Assembly: GCA_904502185.1 (NCBI GenBank)
Contig: CAJGDX010000034.1
Location: 1-19,414, forward strand
Direction of reading: 5' to 3'
Origin: an uncultured Bacteroidaceae bacterium
GTDB lineage: Bacteria; Bacteroidota; Bacteroidia; Bacteroidales; Bacteroidaceae
Length of the DNA: 19,414 nucleotides
Part shown: positions 1 to 7,760 of the stretch, piece by piece
Layout: every line of letters begins with the position of its first letter
Numbering within the stretch: position 1 is the first letter of the stretch
Position numbers and translations under genes: made by a program
The notes under the pieces: model-generated
What the model saw: only the letters and a program-made list of their open reading frames with translations
Told to the model about the DNA's origin: nothing
The model's database searches: none

Positions 1-1261
1 TCATCAGCGGCAGAAACAGAGCATATCCTCCGGTAAGTTCTGCGATGATGAATACACCGGTAAGCGGTGCATTAAATACTCCTGACATCAGTGCATCCAT
101 TCCAAACAATGCAAAGTTTACGCAGGAGAGGTCGGCTGCCAGGAACGACTGGTTGCATAGCGAAGAGAACAGATATCCCGACAGACAGCCCAGGAAGAGG
201 CTGGGTGCGAAAATACCTCCACATCCACCACCGCAGTTCGTCACGGTTGCAGCCACAGCCTTTGACATTATTACAAACAGCATAAACAGCAACAACAATC
301 CCGGAAAACCATAGAAGAACGAATTGTTCAGAATCTCGTAGGGGTCGGAACCGTTGATAAGTGTGTTTATCGTGTGGTAGCCTTCGCCGTAGAGTGGCGG
401 AAAAAGGAATATCAGAATACTCAGTATAGAACCACCTAATAACAGTTTCTTGTAAGGATTCTCTATCCTGCGGAAGAAACGTTCGATGGCTGTGGTCATG
501 TGTGTGAAGTAGAGTGAGACTATACCACAAGCTACGCCCAGCAGCACAACATAATGTACACGTGTGATTTCAAAAGCTTTGTCGGGCTGAAAATCGAACA
601 TTGCATCTGTTCCAGTGAACATGTAGGCAAGGGTGGCAGCCGTTACACTGGAAATAAGCAACGGCAACAGCGACGACATTGTAAGGTCCAGCATCAGCAC
701 CTCAAGTGTAAATACAAGTCCTGCAATAGGCGCTTTAAAGATGCCCGCAATGGCTCCGGCAGCTCCGCAGCCCAGCAACAGCATCATAACCTTTTTCTCC
801 ATGCGGAAGAAGTTGCCAAGGTTAGAGCCTATGGCAGCTCCTGTAAAGACAATAGGTGACTCGGCTCCCACCGAACCACCGAATCCGATGGTTACACCAC
901 TGGCTACCAGTGACGACCACATGTTGTGTCTTTTAATCTGTCCTTTACGACGGGATATTGCGTACAGCACTTTTGTTACACCATGGCTGATGTCGTCGCG
1001 TACGATTTTTCTGATGAAGAGCCCCGACAGCAAGATACCGACAACAGGGTATATCAGATATAGCCAGTTGCCCGAAAATACACTGAATCCACTAGTCAGC
1101 ATCTCCTGTATAAACTCGATGAGATGCTTCAGTGTGAAGGCTGCGAGTGCCGAGAGTACTCCCACCAAAAAACTGAGAATAAGTACAAACCTATTCTGCG
1201 GAAGATGCTTTTCGCGCCATTCGAAAAAGCGGTCGAGTATTGTTTTATTCTTGTCACTCAT
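1..1261 (-). CDS. ClC-family chloride channel or transporter, C-terminus cut by window edge
   Basis: Integral membrane protein that moves chloride across the inner membrane; about 420 residues are visible and the C-terminus lies beyond base 1. Three ClC hallmarks are readable: ISHGV at about 91-95, whose Ser aligns with the central anion-coordinating serine; GGSVGAESP at about 128-136, whose Glu134 is the gating glutamate; and GGIFAPSLFLG at about 347-357. GIFKAPIAGLVFTLEV at about 173-188 matches the helix that in E. coli ClC-ec1 carries the proton glutamate, but Val stands at that place. Hydrophobic helices run through the whole protein. The start ATG (1261-1259) overlaps the stop of the upstream tsaC-like gene as ATGA, so translation is probably coupled. 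A C-terminal regulatory domain such as CBS or TrkA_C cannot be excluded because the end is missing. The family call is firm; channel versus antiporter is inference. Confidence 0.93.
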   Translation of the reverse strand, partial: MSDKNKTILDRFFEWREKHLPQNRFVLILSFLVGVLSALAAFTLKHLIEFIQEMLTSGFSVFSGNWLYLIYPVVGILLSGLFIRKIVRDDISHGVTKVLYAISRRKGQIKRHNMWSSLVASGVTIGFGGSVGAESPIVFTGAAIGSNLGNFFRMEKKVMMLLLGCGAAGAIAGIFKAPIAGLVFTLEVLMLDLTMSSLLPLLISSVTAATLAYMFTGTDAMFDFQPDKAFEITRVHYVVLLGVACGIVSLYFTHMTTAIERFFRRIENPYKKLLLGGSILSILIFLFPPLYGEGYHTINTLINGSDPYEILNNSFFYGFPGLLLLFMLFVIMSKAVAATVTNCGGGCGGIFAPSLFLGCLSGYLFSSLCNQSFLAADLSCVNFALFGMDALMSGVFNAPLTGVFIIAELTGGYALFLPLM

Positions 1262-1830
1262 TGTCTTATAACCGTAACAACTCCATTCTCTTCGAGCTTG
1301 ATGATGCTTGAAGGTTTGGGGGAACCTTTTTCAAGTTGTTTGTAGTTGACTACATAGTCTACAGCCTCGATTATCTCCGGGTTGATTTCTGCAAAATAGC
1401 GTGGAGTGGGCTCGCCGCTGATGTTGGCAGATGTTGACACAACTGCCTTCTGAAAACGGTAGCACAACTCTTTAGAGAATAGCTCCGAGGTTACGCGGAT
1501 GCCTACGCTACCATCCTCTGCTATCAGGCTGGGGGCAAGGTTGCGCGCTCCATCGTATATTATCGTCAATGGTTTTGTAGTCAACTCTATCAGGTCCCAC
1601 GCAACAGCCGGAATCTTTGCTACGTATCGCACTATTCGGTCGGGTGAGTCGACAAGCAACAGCATCGCTTTGTTGTCGACACGTTTCTTTATTTCGTATA
1701 TGCGTTTGACTGCCTCTTCGTTTGTCGCGTCGCATCCGATACCCCATACTGTGTCTGTGGGGTAGAGGATTACTCCTCCTTTGCGCATTACTTCTATGGC
1801 ACGTTTGGCCTCATCTGCTATTGTTCCCAT
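1258..1830 (-). CDS. tsaC: L-threonylcarbamoyladenylate synthase (TsaC/Sua5/YrdC family)
   Basis: Cytoplasmic enzyme that makes threonylcarbamoyl-AMP from threonine, bicarbonate and ATP, the first step of the t6A37 modification of tRNAs that read ANN codons. The 190-residue length equals that of short TsaC proteins, with no extra Sua5 domain. Visible family features are YPTDTVWGI at 23-31, a basic KKR at 48-50 after the first helix, and STSANISGE at 132-140, which belongs to the nucleotide-binding pocket. The ATG lies one base after the prfC stop (TAA-A-ATG) and the stop overlaps the ClC start, so it sits inside a tightly packed transcript. A YciO-type paralogue of unknown role is the main alternative; no other YrdC-domain gene is visible in the window to compare with. 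Confidence 0.92.
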   Translation of the reverse strand: MGTIADEAKRAIEVMRKGGVILYPTDTVWGIGCDATNEEAVKRIYEIKKRVDNKAMLLLVDSPDRIVRYVAKIPAVAWDLIELTTKPLTIIYDGARNLAPSLIAEDGSVGIRVTSELFSKELCYRFQKAVVSTSANISGEPTPRYFAEINPEIIEAVDYVVNYKQLEKGSPKPSSIIKLEENGVVTVIRQ

Positions 1831-1831
1831 T

Positions 1832-3406
1832 TTAGAATTCGCTTGTGAAGTGGAATCTTATGTTCTTAAAATCGTTCTGTGCCATCTGAAGCACGTAGTT
1901 GCTGTCGGCAAGGAATACGTCGCGTCCCTCAATGTCCTTAGCCATATATTGGTACTTGCGTTTCTTGAAATTCTCAAGTTCAGCCTCGTCGTCGCTCTCT
2001 ATCCAGCATGCCTTGTAGAGGCTTACGGGTTCCCAACGGCATTTTGCATTGTACTCATTCTCCAGACGATACTGTATAACCTCAAACTGAAGTTGACCAA
2101 CGGTACCAATCAGTTTGCGACCATTATGCTGGTTTACGAAGAGCTGTGCAACACCTTCGCCCATCAACTGGTCGATACCTTTTGCCAGCTGCTTGGTCTT
2201 CATGGGGTCGGCATTCTCTATGTATTTGAACATCTCGGGCGAGAAACTGGGTAGGCCTTTGAAATTGAGCATCTCTCCCTCGGTCAATGTGTCGCCGATC
2301 TTGAAGTTACCGGTATCGGGCAAACCTATGATGTCTCCGGGGTATGCCTCGTCGATAGTGCTTTTGCGCTGTGCCATAAACTGTGTGGGCGAAGAGAATC
2401 GCATATCCTTACCCAGGCGTACATGGCGGTAGGGAGCATTGCGTACGAATTTACCCGAACATATTTTGCAGAATGCAACGCACGAGCGGTGGTTGGGGTC
2501 GATGTTGGCTGTTATCTTGAATATGAATCCTGTGAATTTAGGCTCTTCGGGTGACACCATACGTCCCTCTGCCTGTACGGGGCGGGGCGCAGGAGCTATC
2601 TTTACGAAGCAGTTTAGCAACTCCTGTACACCGAAATTGTTCAGAGCCGAACCGAAAAAGACAGGCGCCACTTTTGCATCAAGGTAGTCCTGAACTTCAA
2701 ATTCAGGGTATACACCCTCTACAAGTTCAAGGTCGTCGCGCAGCTTTGTTGCAAGCATTTCGCCAATGTTGTTGTCGAGTTCCTTGCTGTTGATGTCTAC
2801 CTCAACCTTCTCTGTTACTCGCTGTTTGTTTGGTGTGAAAAGGTCGAGCTTCTGCTCGTATATGTTGTATACGCCTTTGAAGCGGGCACCCTGGTCGATG
2901 GGCCAGCTAAGAGGACGTACAGAAATCTGCAACTCATTTTCAAGTTCATCGAGCAGGTCGAACGGGTCGCGTCCTTCGCGGTCCATCTTGTTTACAAAGA
3001 CAATTACAGGAGTGTTGCGCATGCGGCACACTGACATCAGTTTACGTGTCTGCGCCTCAACACCTTTTGCACTGTCAACCACGATGATTACGCTGTCCAC
3101 AGCTGTCAAGGTACGGAAAGTGTCCTCGGCAAAGTCCTGGTGTCCGGGGGTGTCAAGGATGTTTACCTTGTATCCTTCGTAGTCGAACTCCATGACTGAT
3201 GTCGTAACTGAAATACCACGCTGTTTTTCAATCTCCATCCAGTCAGATGTTGCACTCTTCTTGATTTTGTTGGACTTTACGGCTCCAGCCACCTGAATCT
3301 GTCCTCCGAACAGCAACAGCTTTTCGGTGAGAGTTGTTTTACCGGCGTCAGGGTGCGAAACTATCGCAAAGGTTCTTCTACGTCCTATCTCTTCTTGTAT
3401 GTTCAT
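1832..3406 (-). CDS. prfC: Peptide chain release factor 3 (RF3)
   Basis: Translational GTPase that recycles RF1 and RF2 from the ribosome after peptide release. From the chosen ATG the protein has 524 residues, close to the E. coli RF3 length. GTPase motifs are SHPDAGKT (P-loop, 17-24), RGISVT (switch I, 63-68), DTPGHQDF (85-92) and NKMD (139-142). The insertion SATSDWMEIEKQRGIS after the first helix separates RF3 from EF-G. The frame stays open 12 codons further upstream, but those residues (MCQHKQQNLLKT) are outside the family alignment, so I start at MNIQEEIGRRRTF. The gene lies 51 bases after the DUF4924-like gene and one base before tsaC. Identification is secure. Confidence 0.97.
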   Translation of the reverse strand: MNIQEEIGRRRTFAIVSHPDAGKTTLTEKLLLFGGQIQVAGAVKSNKIKKSATSDWMEIEKQRGISVTTSVMEFDYEGYKVNILDTPGHQDFAEDTFRTLTAVDSVIIVVDSAKGVEAQTRKLMSVCRMRNTPVIVFVNKMDREGRDPFDLLDELENELQISVRPLSWPIDQGARFKGVYNIYEQKLDLFTPNKQRVTEKVEVDINSKELDNNIGEMLATKLRDDLELVEGVYPEFEVQDYLDAKVAPVFFGSALNNFGVQELLNCFVKIAPAPRPVQAEGRMVSPEEPKFTGFIFKITANIDPNHRSCVAFCKICSGKFVRNAPYRHVRLGKDMRFSSPTQFMAQRKSTIDEAYPGDIIGLPDTGNFKIGDTLTEGEMLNFKGLPSFSPEMFKYIENADPMKTKQLAKGIDQLMGEGVAQLFVNQHNGRKLIGTVGQLQFEVIQYRLENEYNAKCRWEPVSLYKACWIESDDEAELENFKKRKYQYMAKDIEGRDVFLADSNYVLQMAQNDFKNIRFHFTSEF

Positions 3407-3457
3407 CGTCTTTAAAAGGTTTTGTTGTTTGTGCTGACACAAGGTCGCAATGTGTCG

Positions 3458-4018
3458 TTATTGTATCTCTTCGTCGTCAAGGTTCAGTCGTCCCTCTTCC
3501 TCTTCGCGGAAGTAGAGCGACAGTGTTGAAATGAATCTGCCAATTTCGGCAGTAGCTTTCAGTGTCTCTTCGCCAAGTTCGCGTTTCTGCAGCTTCATCA
3601 TCCACACCATATACAGTGCGTCGAAACAGTTCTCCAGCTCGGGCTTTTCCTGTCCGTTGCTCTTGTTGCGGAACTCCACGATGAAGGGCAGTGCTTTGTA
3701 GTAGGCAGCTGAATAGAACGGTACCTTTGGCGAGTCGAGAAGGCGCAGGTGAAGGTCGGTGAGCATTATTACAATATTCCTGTTTATCTGCAGATGCCCA
3801 CTTTGTGCAACACCTTCGCTTCGCATCATTTCCACGAGATTGCCGTACCATTCGGCAAGGGCACTCTTTTGCTCCTCTGTCAGGTTGTACGACGAAATTA
3901 TATTTTCACTTAGTTTCTCTGGCGAAAGGCCATTTGCTCTTATCTGGTCTTCGACCTGCCACATATACAGCAGATATTCTGCTATATTCTTTTTTCTGAG
4001 TTCTTTGGATATATACAA
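3458..4018 (-). CDS. Conserved hypothetical protein, DUF4924-like
   Basis: A soluble, mostly helical, charged protein of 186 residues with no signal peptide, membrane segment or catalytic motif that I recognise. Its opening (MYISKELRKKNIAEYLLYMWQVEDQIRA) and its ending rich in Glu and Asp (FREEEEGRLNLDDEEIQ) resemble a Bacteroidales family that I recall as DUF4924, whose function is unknown to me; this is from memory and unchecked. It lies 48 bases downstream of the LysE-like gene and 51 bases upstream of prfC on the same strand, so co-transcription with prfC and tsaC is likely. A near-match to the promoter box (TATTTTG, one base short of TAnnTTTG) sits just before its start and may be coincidence. 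The ORF is surely real; only its role is open. Confidence 0.85.
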   Translation of the reverse strand: MYISKELRKKNIAEYLLYMWQVEDQIRANGLSPEKLSENIISSYNLTEEQKSALAEWYGNLVEMMRSEGVAQSGHLQINRNIVIMLTDLHLRLLDSPKVPFYSAAYYKALPFIVEFRNKSNGQEKPELENCFDALYMVWMMKLQKRELGEETLKATAEIGRFISTLSLYFREEEEGRLNLDDEEIQ

Positions 4019-4066
4019 AATACTAGTCTTTTATAAGCTTGATTTTCAAAAGAAATTTTGAGATTC

Positions 4067-4777
4067 CTAATGGAATGAATAGATTCCGGTCAGAATCAAA
4101 ATAACGCTGATGAATGATACGATTATAACCACAGCGCCTATTATGCGGTTTATTATCCAAATGCCGCGGACATCGAAGCGGCTTTTAAGCTTGTTTACGG
4201 CGTATGTAATGAACAACCACCACAACATTGCGCCTGCCATTATCGAAAGATAACCTATAACCTGCTGGTAGAGCGGCAGATCGGGCAGCATGAATGACAT
4301 TGGGGTAAACATCGCCAGGAACAAGAAGACTATCAACGGGTTGGAAAGGGCAAGCCCGAATCCTGATAATCCGTTAAGCAACAATCCGCTGCGGTTACGG
4401 CTCACCTTGGTCTTGTTCTCTGTCGGCTTGCTGCGGTAGGTGTGTACACCGAATCCCAGCAACATGATGCTGCCACCCAATTGCAACCAGAAAAGATTGT
4501 GCTGGTTGTGTATAAAATCGTAGATGAATGACAATCCGTAGCCGGTTATCAATGCATAAATGATGTCGCTGACAGCTGCTCCACATCCTGTCATAAATCC
4601 GTATATACGTCCTTTGTTGAGGGTGCGTTGTACACACAATATGCCTACGGGGCCCATGGGAGCAGATGCAACTATTCCTATGATTATGCCTTTTACAATA
4701 ATTTCAATCAGTGAAATCTGACCGACCAACTGTTGTAAAAAGTCGTTTTGCTGTATAAATTCATTAATTTCGTTCAT
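4067..4777 (-). CDS. LysE/RhtB-family amino-acid exporter
   Basis: Inner-membrane exporter of 236 residues, of the size and layout of the LysE superfamily that exports amino acids. About six hydrophobic segments are visible, near 23-45, 58-80, 95-112, 132-160, 172-195 and 208-232. The family signature lies in the first: ASAPMGPVGILCVQRTLNKG at 37-56, corresponding to the usual P-G-P-x-x-x-x-x-x-x-x-x-x-G pattern. A second conserved stretch is LSGFGLALSNPLIVFLFLAMF at 137-157, the NP segment typical of the family. The N-terminus carries about 20 extra polar residues compared with short members. Substrate cannot be told. It is the first gene of the minus-strand run. A one-mismatch promoter box (TGCCTTTG at 4825-4818) lies upstream. 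Confidence 0.88.
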   Translation of the reverse strand: MNEINEFIQQNDFLQQLVGQISLIEIIVKGIIIGIVASAPMGPVGILCVQRTLNKGRIYGFMTGCGAAVSDIIYALITGYGLSFIYDFIHNQHNLFWLQLGGSIMLLGFGVHTYRSKPTENKTKVSRNRSGLLLNGLSGFGLALSNPLIVFLFLAMFTPMSFMLPDLPLYQQVIGYLSIMAGAMLWWLFITYAVNKLKSRFDVRGIWIINRIIGAVVIIVSFISVILILTGIYSFH

Positions 4778-4790
4778 AATTACAAAGGTC

Positions 4791-5027
4791 GTGATTTTTT
4801 ATGAAATAGCAGATATACAAAGGCAACTTTTTTCTTTAGTTGCAGAATTTTGTTTCCATAGCTATAAGAAGCTTTTGTTCGCAGTTTGTGATATGTTGGA
4901 ATACGATGCAGTATTGTTCGATGATTTTTTCGATGAGGCTATACAACTTAATGCCGCCAATAAAAAAGTCTGGGTATTGGAATTTGTCCGATGCCTCTGT
5001 TTAAGTAGCTCTTTGATAGGTGATTAA
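4791..5027 (+). CDS. Possible small hypothetical ORF, doubtful
   Basis: The 4778-5101 gap between lysE and glnN holds a 78-codon open frame beginning with GTG. The product starts MIFYEIADIQRQL and ends in a cysteine-containing tail (RCLCLSSSLIGD). I recognise no family, signal peptide or domain. It opposes both neighbours, lies over the region that must hold the lysE promoter, and ends just before the glnN terminator hairpin. No TAnnTTTG box is seen in front of it. It is listed only because no confident gene explains this stretch; chance openness is the more likely explanation. Confidence 0.12.
   Translation: MIFYEIADIQRQLFSLVAEFCFHSYKKLLFAVCDMLEYDAVLFDDFFDEAIQLNAANKKVWVLEFVRCLCLSSSLIGD
4818..4825 (-). 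promoter_or_regulatory. Candidate -7 promoter box for the lysE-DUF4924-prfC-tsaC-clc run
   Basis: On the minus strand this reads TGCCTTTG, seven of eight bases of the Bacteroides TAnnTTTG consensus. It would give a leader of about 35 bases before the lysE ATG. No good -33 TTG is seen at the usual spacing, so support is weak. A second partial match (GACCTTTG, 4790-4783) lies too close to the ATG for a normal leader. Confidence 0.3.
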
Positions 5028-5034
5028 TAAAATA

Positions 5035-5070
5035 AACTCCCATACTGATAGCTTAGCCAGTATGGGAGTT
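5035..5070 (-). terminator. Rho-independent terminator of glnN
   Basis: A perfect 13-bp stem, AACTCCCATACTG paired with CAGTATGGGAGTT, closes a 10-base loop. Read on the minus strand it is followed by a T-rich tail (TTATTTTATT). It begins about 30 bases after the glnN stop and separates glnN from the lysE run downstream. Confidence 0.88.
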
Positions 5071-5101
5071 GGATTGCGATTGGATGTGATATGCCTGTCG
5101 C

Positions 5102-7285
5102 TTAATTGATAAACAGCAATTCTCGGTATTTTGGCAGTGTCCAAACTTCGTTGTCCACTATCTGCTCGAGTTTGTCGATGTGCGATCTTATCTCTTCGAG
5201 CATAGGAGCGATAGTGTCGTGGTAGGCAATTGCTTTCTCTCGCTCAACGGTTATGCGGTTGGCTACTTTTCTGCGCTCTACCATTTCGTTTACCATGCGT
5301 TTTATTTCTGCCACACGCATTGCAATCTCTTTTACGGTTGCAATGTTTTCGGCTGAAAGAGTGTCGCCAACTTCCTTGCCAAAAACTGTTTCCATCTTGA
5401 TTACATTGTCGAGCAGCGAACTTTGGTATTTTGTTACCGTGGGTACAATGTCGTTAAGCGCAAGGTCGCCCAGTACACGTGCTTCAATCTGTACTTTCTT
5501 GGTGTACATTTCCCATTTTATTTCGTTGCGTGCTTTAAGCTCTGTCTCTGTCATCACCTCCATATTTGCAAACATGTCGATGCTTGCAGGGTCGAGGTAG
5601 CGGTCGAATACAACCGGAGCGCTTGATTCGCAGTCGAGTCCGCGACCGGCAGCTTCGGCTTTCCACTCGTCGGAGTAGCCGTTGCCGTCGAAACGAATCT
5701 GTTTGCTGTACTTTATATATTTGCGTATCACGCTGACAAGTGCATCCTCTTTTGTCATTCCTCCTTCGATGAGTGAGTCTACCTCCTGCTTGAAAATAAC
5801 CAACTGCTCGGCCATGGCTGTGTTAAGGGCTATCATTGCCGATGCACAGTTTGCCTCCGAACCTACTGCGCGGAACTCGAAACGGTTGCCTGTGAATGCA
5901 AAGGGCGAGGTGCGGTTGCGGTCTGTGTTGTCTATCAGCAGTTCGGGTATCTGCGGAATATTCAGGCGCAACTCTCTTTTGCTCAGTATTTTAACAACGT
6001 CGTCGGTTGTTTCCATGTGGTCGAGTACGGATGAAAGCTGTGAGCCGAGGAAACTTGAAATGATGGCAGGTGGTGCCTCATTTGCTCCCAAACGGTGAGC
6101 GTTGGTTGCCGACATGATACTTGCCTTCAGCAGTCCGTTGTGTCGGTATATGGCAGCAAGTGTGTTGACAACAAAGGTGATGAAACGGAGGTTTTCCTTG
6201 TCTGTCTTTCCGGGTGCCATCAACAGTGTGCCGTTGTCTGTGCCGAGCGACCAGTTGTTGTGTTTGCCCGATCCGTTAACTCCTTTGAAGGGTTTTTCGT
6301 GTAGCAGCACTATGAAGCCATGCTTGCGGGCTACAACCTTCATCAGCGACATTATTATCATGTTGTGGTCTACTGCAAGGTTGCACTCTTCGTATATGGG
6401 TGCAAGCTCAAACTGGTTGGGTGCCACCTCATTGTGGCATGTTTTTGCCGGAATTCCAAGCTTGAGTGCTTCTACTTCGAGGTCGGACATAAAGGCTGCC
6501 ACTCGTTCGGGGATTGAACCGAAGTAGTGGTCGTCGAGCTGCTGGTTCTTGGCACTGTCGTGTCCTATCAGGGTGCGGCCTGTCATTTGCAGGTCGGGAC
6601 GGGCAAGTACCATATCTTCGTCTACAAGGAAATATTCCTGTTCCCATCCGAGGTATGTGATGACTTTTTTCACACTTTTGTCAAAGTAGTGGCATACGTC
6701 GGTAGCGGCCTTGTCCACAGCTCTGAGCGCTTTCAACAGAGGCGCTTTATAGTCGAGAGCCTCGCCGGTGTATGATATGAAAATTGTGGGTACACACAAA
6801 GTGTCACCTATCAGGAATGCCGGCGATGTGGGGTCCCATGCACTGTATCCACGTGCCTCGAATGTGCTTCGAATACCTCCGTTGGGGAACGACGAAGCAT
6901 CTGGCTCCTGCTGTACAAGCAGTTTGCCCGAGAACTTTTCAATCACTCCTCCTTTGCCATCGTGCTCGATGAAGGCATCGTGCTTCTCGGCTGTCGTTTC
7001 CGTCAGCGGATGGAACCAGTGTGTGTAGTGTGTGGCTCCACGCTCTATGGCCCATCGTTTCATTCCGTCTGCGACACCATCGGCAATCGACACATCCAGC
7101 GGTGCGCCGTTGTCAATCACATCTATAAGTTTTTTGTATATATCGTTCGAGAGATATTTGAACATCTTCTCGCGATTGAATACATTCATTGCATAGTAGT
7201 CCTCGGGGCGGCCTTCGGGCATGATGGGTTTAACCGGCTTTTTGTTAAACGCATCGCGGACAACATCGAATCTTAATTTTGACAT
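5102..7285 (-). CDS. glnN: Glutamine synthetase type III (GlnN)
   Basis: Cytoplasmic ATP-dependent ligase that joins ammonium to glutamate, the main entry of ammonia nitrogen in Bacteroides-like bacteria. The 727-residue length is typical of the large GSIII class rather than the roughly 450-residue GSI. Visible features are the type III N-terminal domain, a metal-binding GWEQEYFLVDED at about 213-224, TCHNEVAPNQFELAP at about 282-296, the catalytic GVNGSGKHNNWSLGT at about 335-349, and HRLGANEAPPAIISSFLG in the mid region (roughly residues 390-410). The long C-terminal helical part is specific to the class. It is transcribed alone, with a perfect promoter box about 80 bases upstream and a strong terminator downstream. 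A hairpin at the expected mRNA 5' end may affect expression. Confidence 0.97.
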   Translation of the reverse strand: MSKLRFDVVRDAFNKKPVKPIMPEGRPEDYYAMNVFNREKMFKYLSNDIYKKLIDVIDNGAPLDVSIADGVADGMKRWAIERGATHYTHWFHPLTETTAEKHDAFIEHDGKGGVIEKFSGKLLVQQEPDASSFPNGGIRSTFEARGYSAWDPTSPAFLIGDTLCVPTIFISYTGEALDYKAPLLKALRAVDKAATDVCHYFDKSVKKVITYLGWEQEYFLVDEDMVLARPDLQMTGRTLIGHDSAKNQQLDDHYFGSIPERVAAFMSDLEVEALKLGIPAKTCHNEVAPNQFELAPIYEECNLAVDHNMIIMSLMKVVARKHGFIVLLHEKPFKGVNGSGKHNNWSLGTDNGTLLMAPGKTDKENLRFITFVVNTLAAIYRHNGLLKASIMSATNAHRLGANEAPPAIISSFLGSQLSSVLDHMETTDDVVKILSKRELRLNIPQIPELLIDNTDRNRTSPFAFTGNRFEFRAVGSEANCASAMIALNTAMAEQLVIFKQEVDSLIEGGMTKEDALVSVIRKYIKYSKQIRFDGNGYSDEWKAEAAGRGLDCESSAPVVFDRYLDPASIDMFANMEVMTETELKARNEIKWEMYTKKVQIEARVLGDLALNDIVPTVTKYQSSLLDNVIKMETVFGKEVGDTLSAENIATVKEIAMRVAEIKRMVNEMVERRKVANRITVEREKAIAYHDTIAPMLEEIRSHIDKLEQIVDNEVWTLPKYRELLFIN

Positions 7286-7337
7286 ATTCTAATATTTGTG
7301 TTTCGGCTGTTTTCTATTTGTTGTGATTTTTTGATAT

Positions 7338-7362
7338 AATGGAGCCGCCGGAATACTCCATT
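7338..7362 (-). promoter_or_regulatory. Hairpin at the predicted 5' end of the glnN mRNA
   Basis: AATGGAG and CTCCATT form a 7-bp inverted repeat around an 11-base loop (minus-strand loop TATTCCGGCGG). It starts a few bases downstream of the TATCTTTG box, so it would be at or very near the transcript start. It could stabilise the mRNA 5' end or be an operator read as DNA; nothing in the sequence decides between these. Confidence 0.45.
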
Positions 7363-7364
7363 TG

Positions 7365-7372
7365 CAAAGATA
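7365..7372 (-). promoter_or_regulatory. glnN promoter, -7 box TATCTTTG
   Basis: The minus strand reads TATCTTTG, a perfect match to the TAnnTTTG box. The matching -33 position holds TTT in place of TTG, so the upstream element is imperfect. Transcription would start near 7358, leaving a leader of about 73 bases before the glnN ATG. Confidence 0.7.
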
Positions 7373-7760
7373 AGCACTGTGTGAGAGAGTGGAAAGCATT
7401 TTTTAAAATTTCCACTGCTTTTATAGATGATTTATCAAAGTTTTGCATGCAATTTTTGTTTTGCACCTTGGGTTTTTGAACTTTTTTCATAAAAATAGGG
7501 TGCTTTTTCGATTTTTGGAAAAAATATAATAATTGGACTGTTTCTCTTTTTTTAGTGTAAAGTGTATGCTTTTTTATGTTTGTGTGTAAAATAATTTCTT
7601 AAATATGGCTCTGTGTTTCGAGTTAACTTTTCCTGTTGGATATTCAATTCAGATAATTTTGCCTATTAATTTTTCTGCAGATTTTGTTATATAATCACAA
7701 AAATAGGCAATGCAGAAGGAAATTGGCAGCCTATTTTTTTATTTAAATAGGTGAAGTTAT
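7373..7760. other. Long AT-rich divergent intergenic region with repeats
   Basis: No convincing coding frame is present between the glnN promoter and the M3 peptidase promoter. The stretch is very AT-rich and contains a 10-bp palindrome TTGCATGCAA (7443-7452), a snap-back ATTTTTGGAAAAAAT near 7512-7526, and repeated AAATAGG/CCTATTT units at 7491-7499, 7659-7667, 7699-7708, 7729-7738 and 7745-7751. A possible promoter box TATGTTTG lies at 7575-7582 on the plus strand. Confidence 0.6.
7699..7738 (+). terminator. Terminator-like hairpin with T-run upstream of the M3 peptidase
   Basis: AAAAATAGGC pairs with GCCTATTTTT over 10 bp; an inner TGC/GCA pair can extend it past a two-base bulge. On the plus strand it ends in a run of T followed by ATTT, as in a factor-independent terminator. 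No annotated gene lies upstream on the plus strand, so it either ends an unrecognised short transcript or acts as a regulatory fold. The 3' arm can pair instead with AAATAGG at 7745-7751. Confidence 0.5.

Noticed and set aside
72..530. 152-codon minus-strand frame inside the ClC gene
   Set aside because: It is another frame of the same strand. The ClC frame continues through the region with conserved motifs such as GGIFAPSLFLG, so there is no frameshift.
3407..3442. 12-codon N-terminal extension of prfC
   Set aside because: The frame is open, but the residues fall outside the RF3 alignment, and the downstream ATG gives a standard start.
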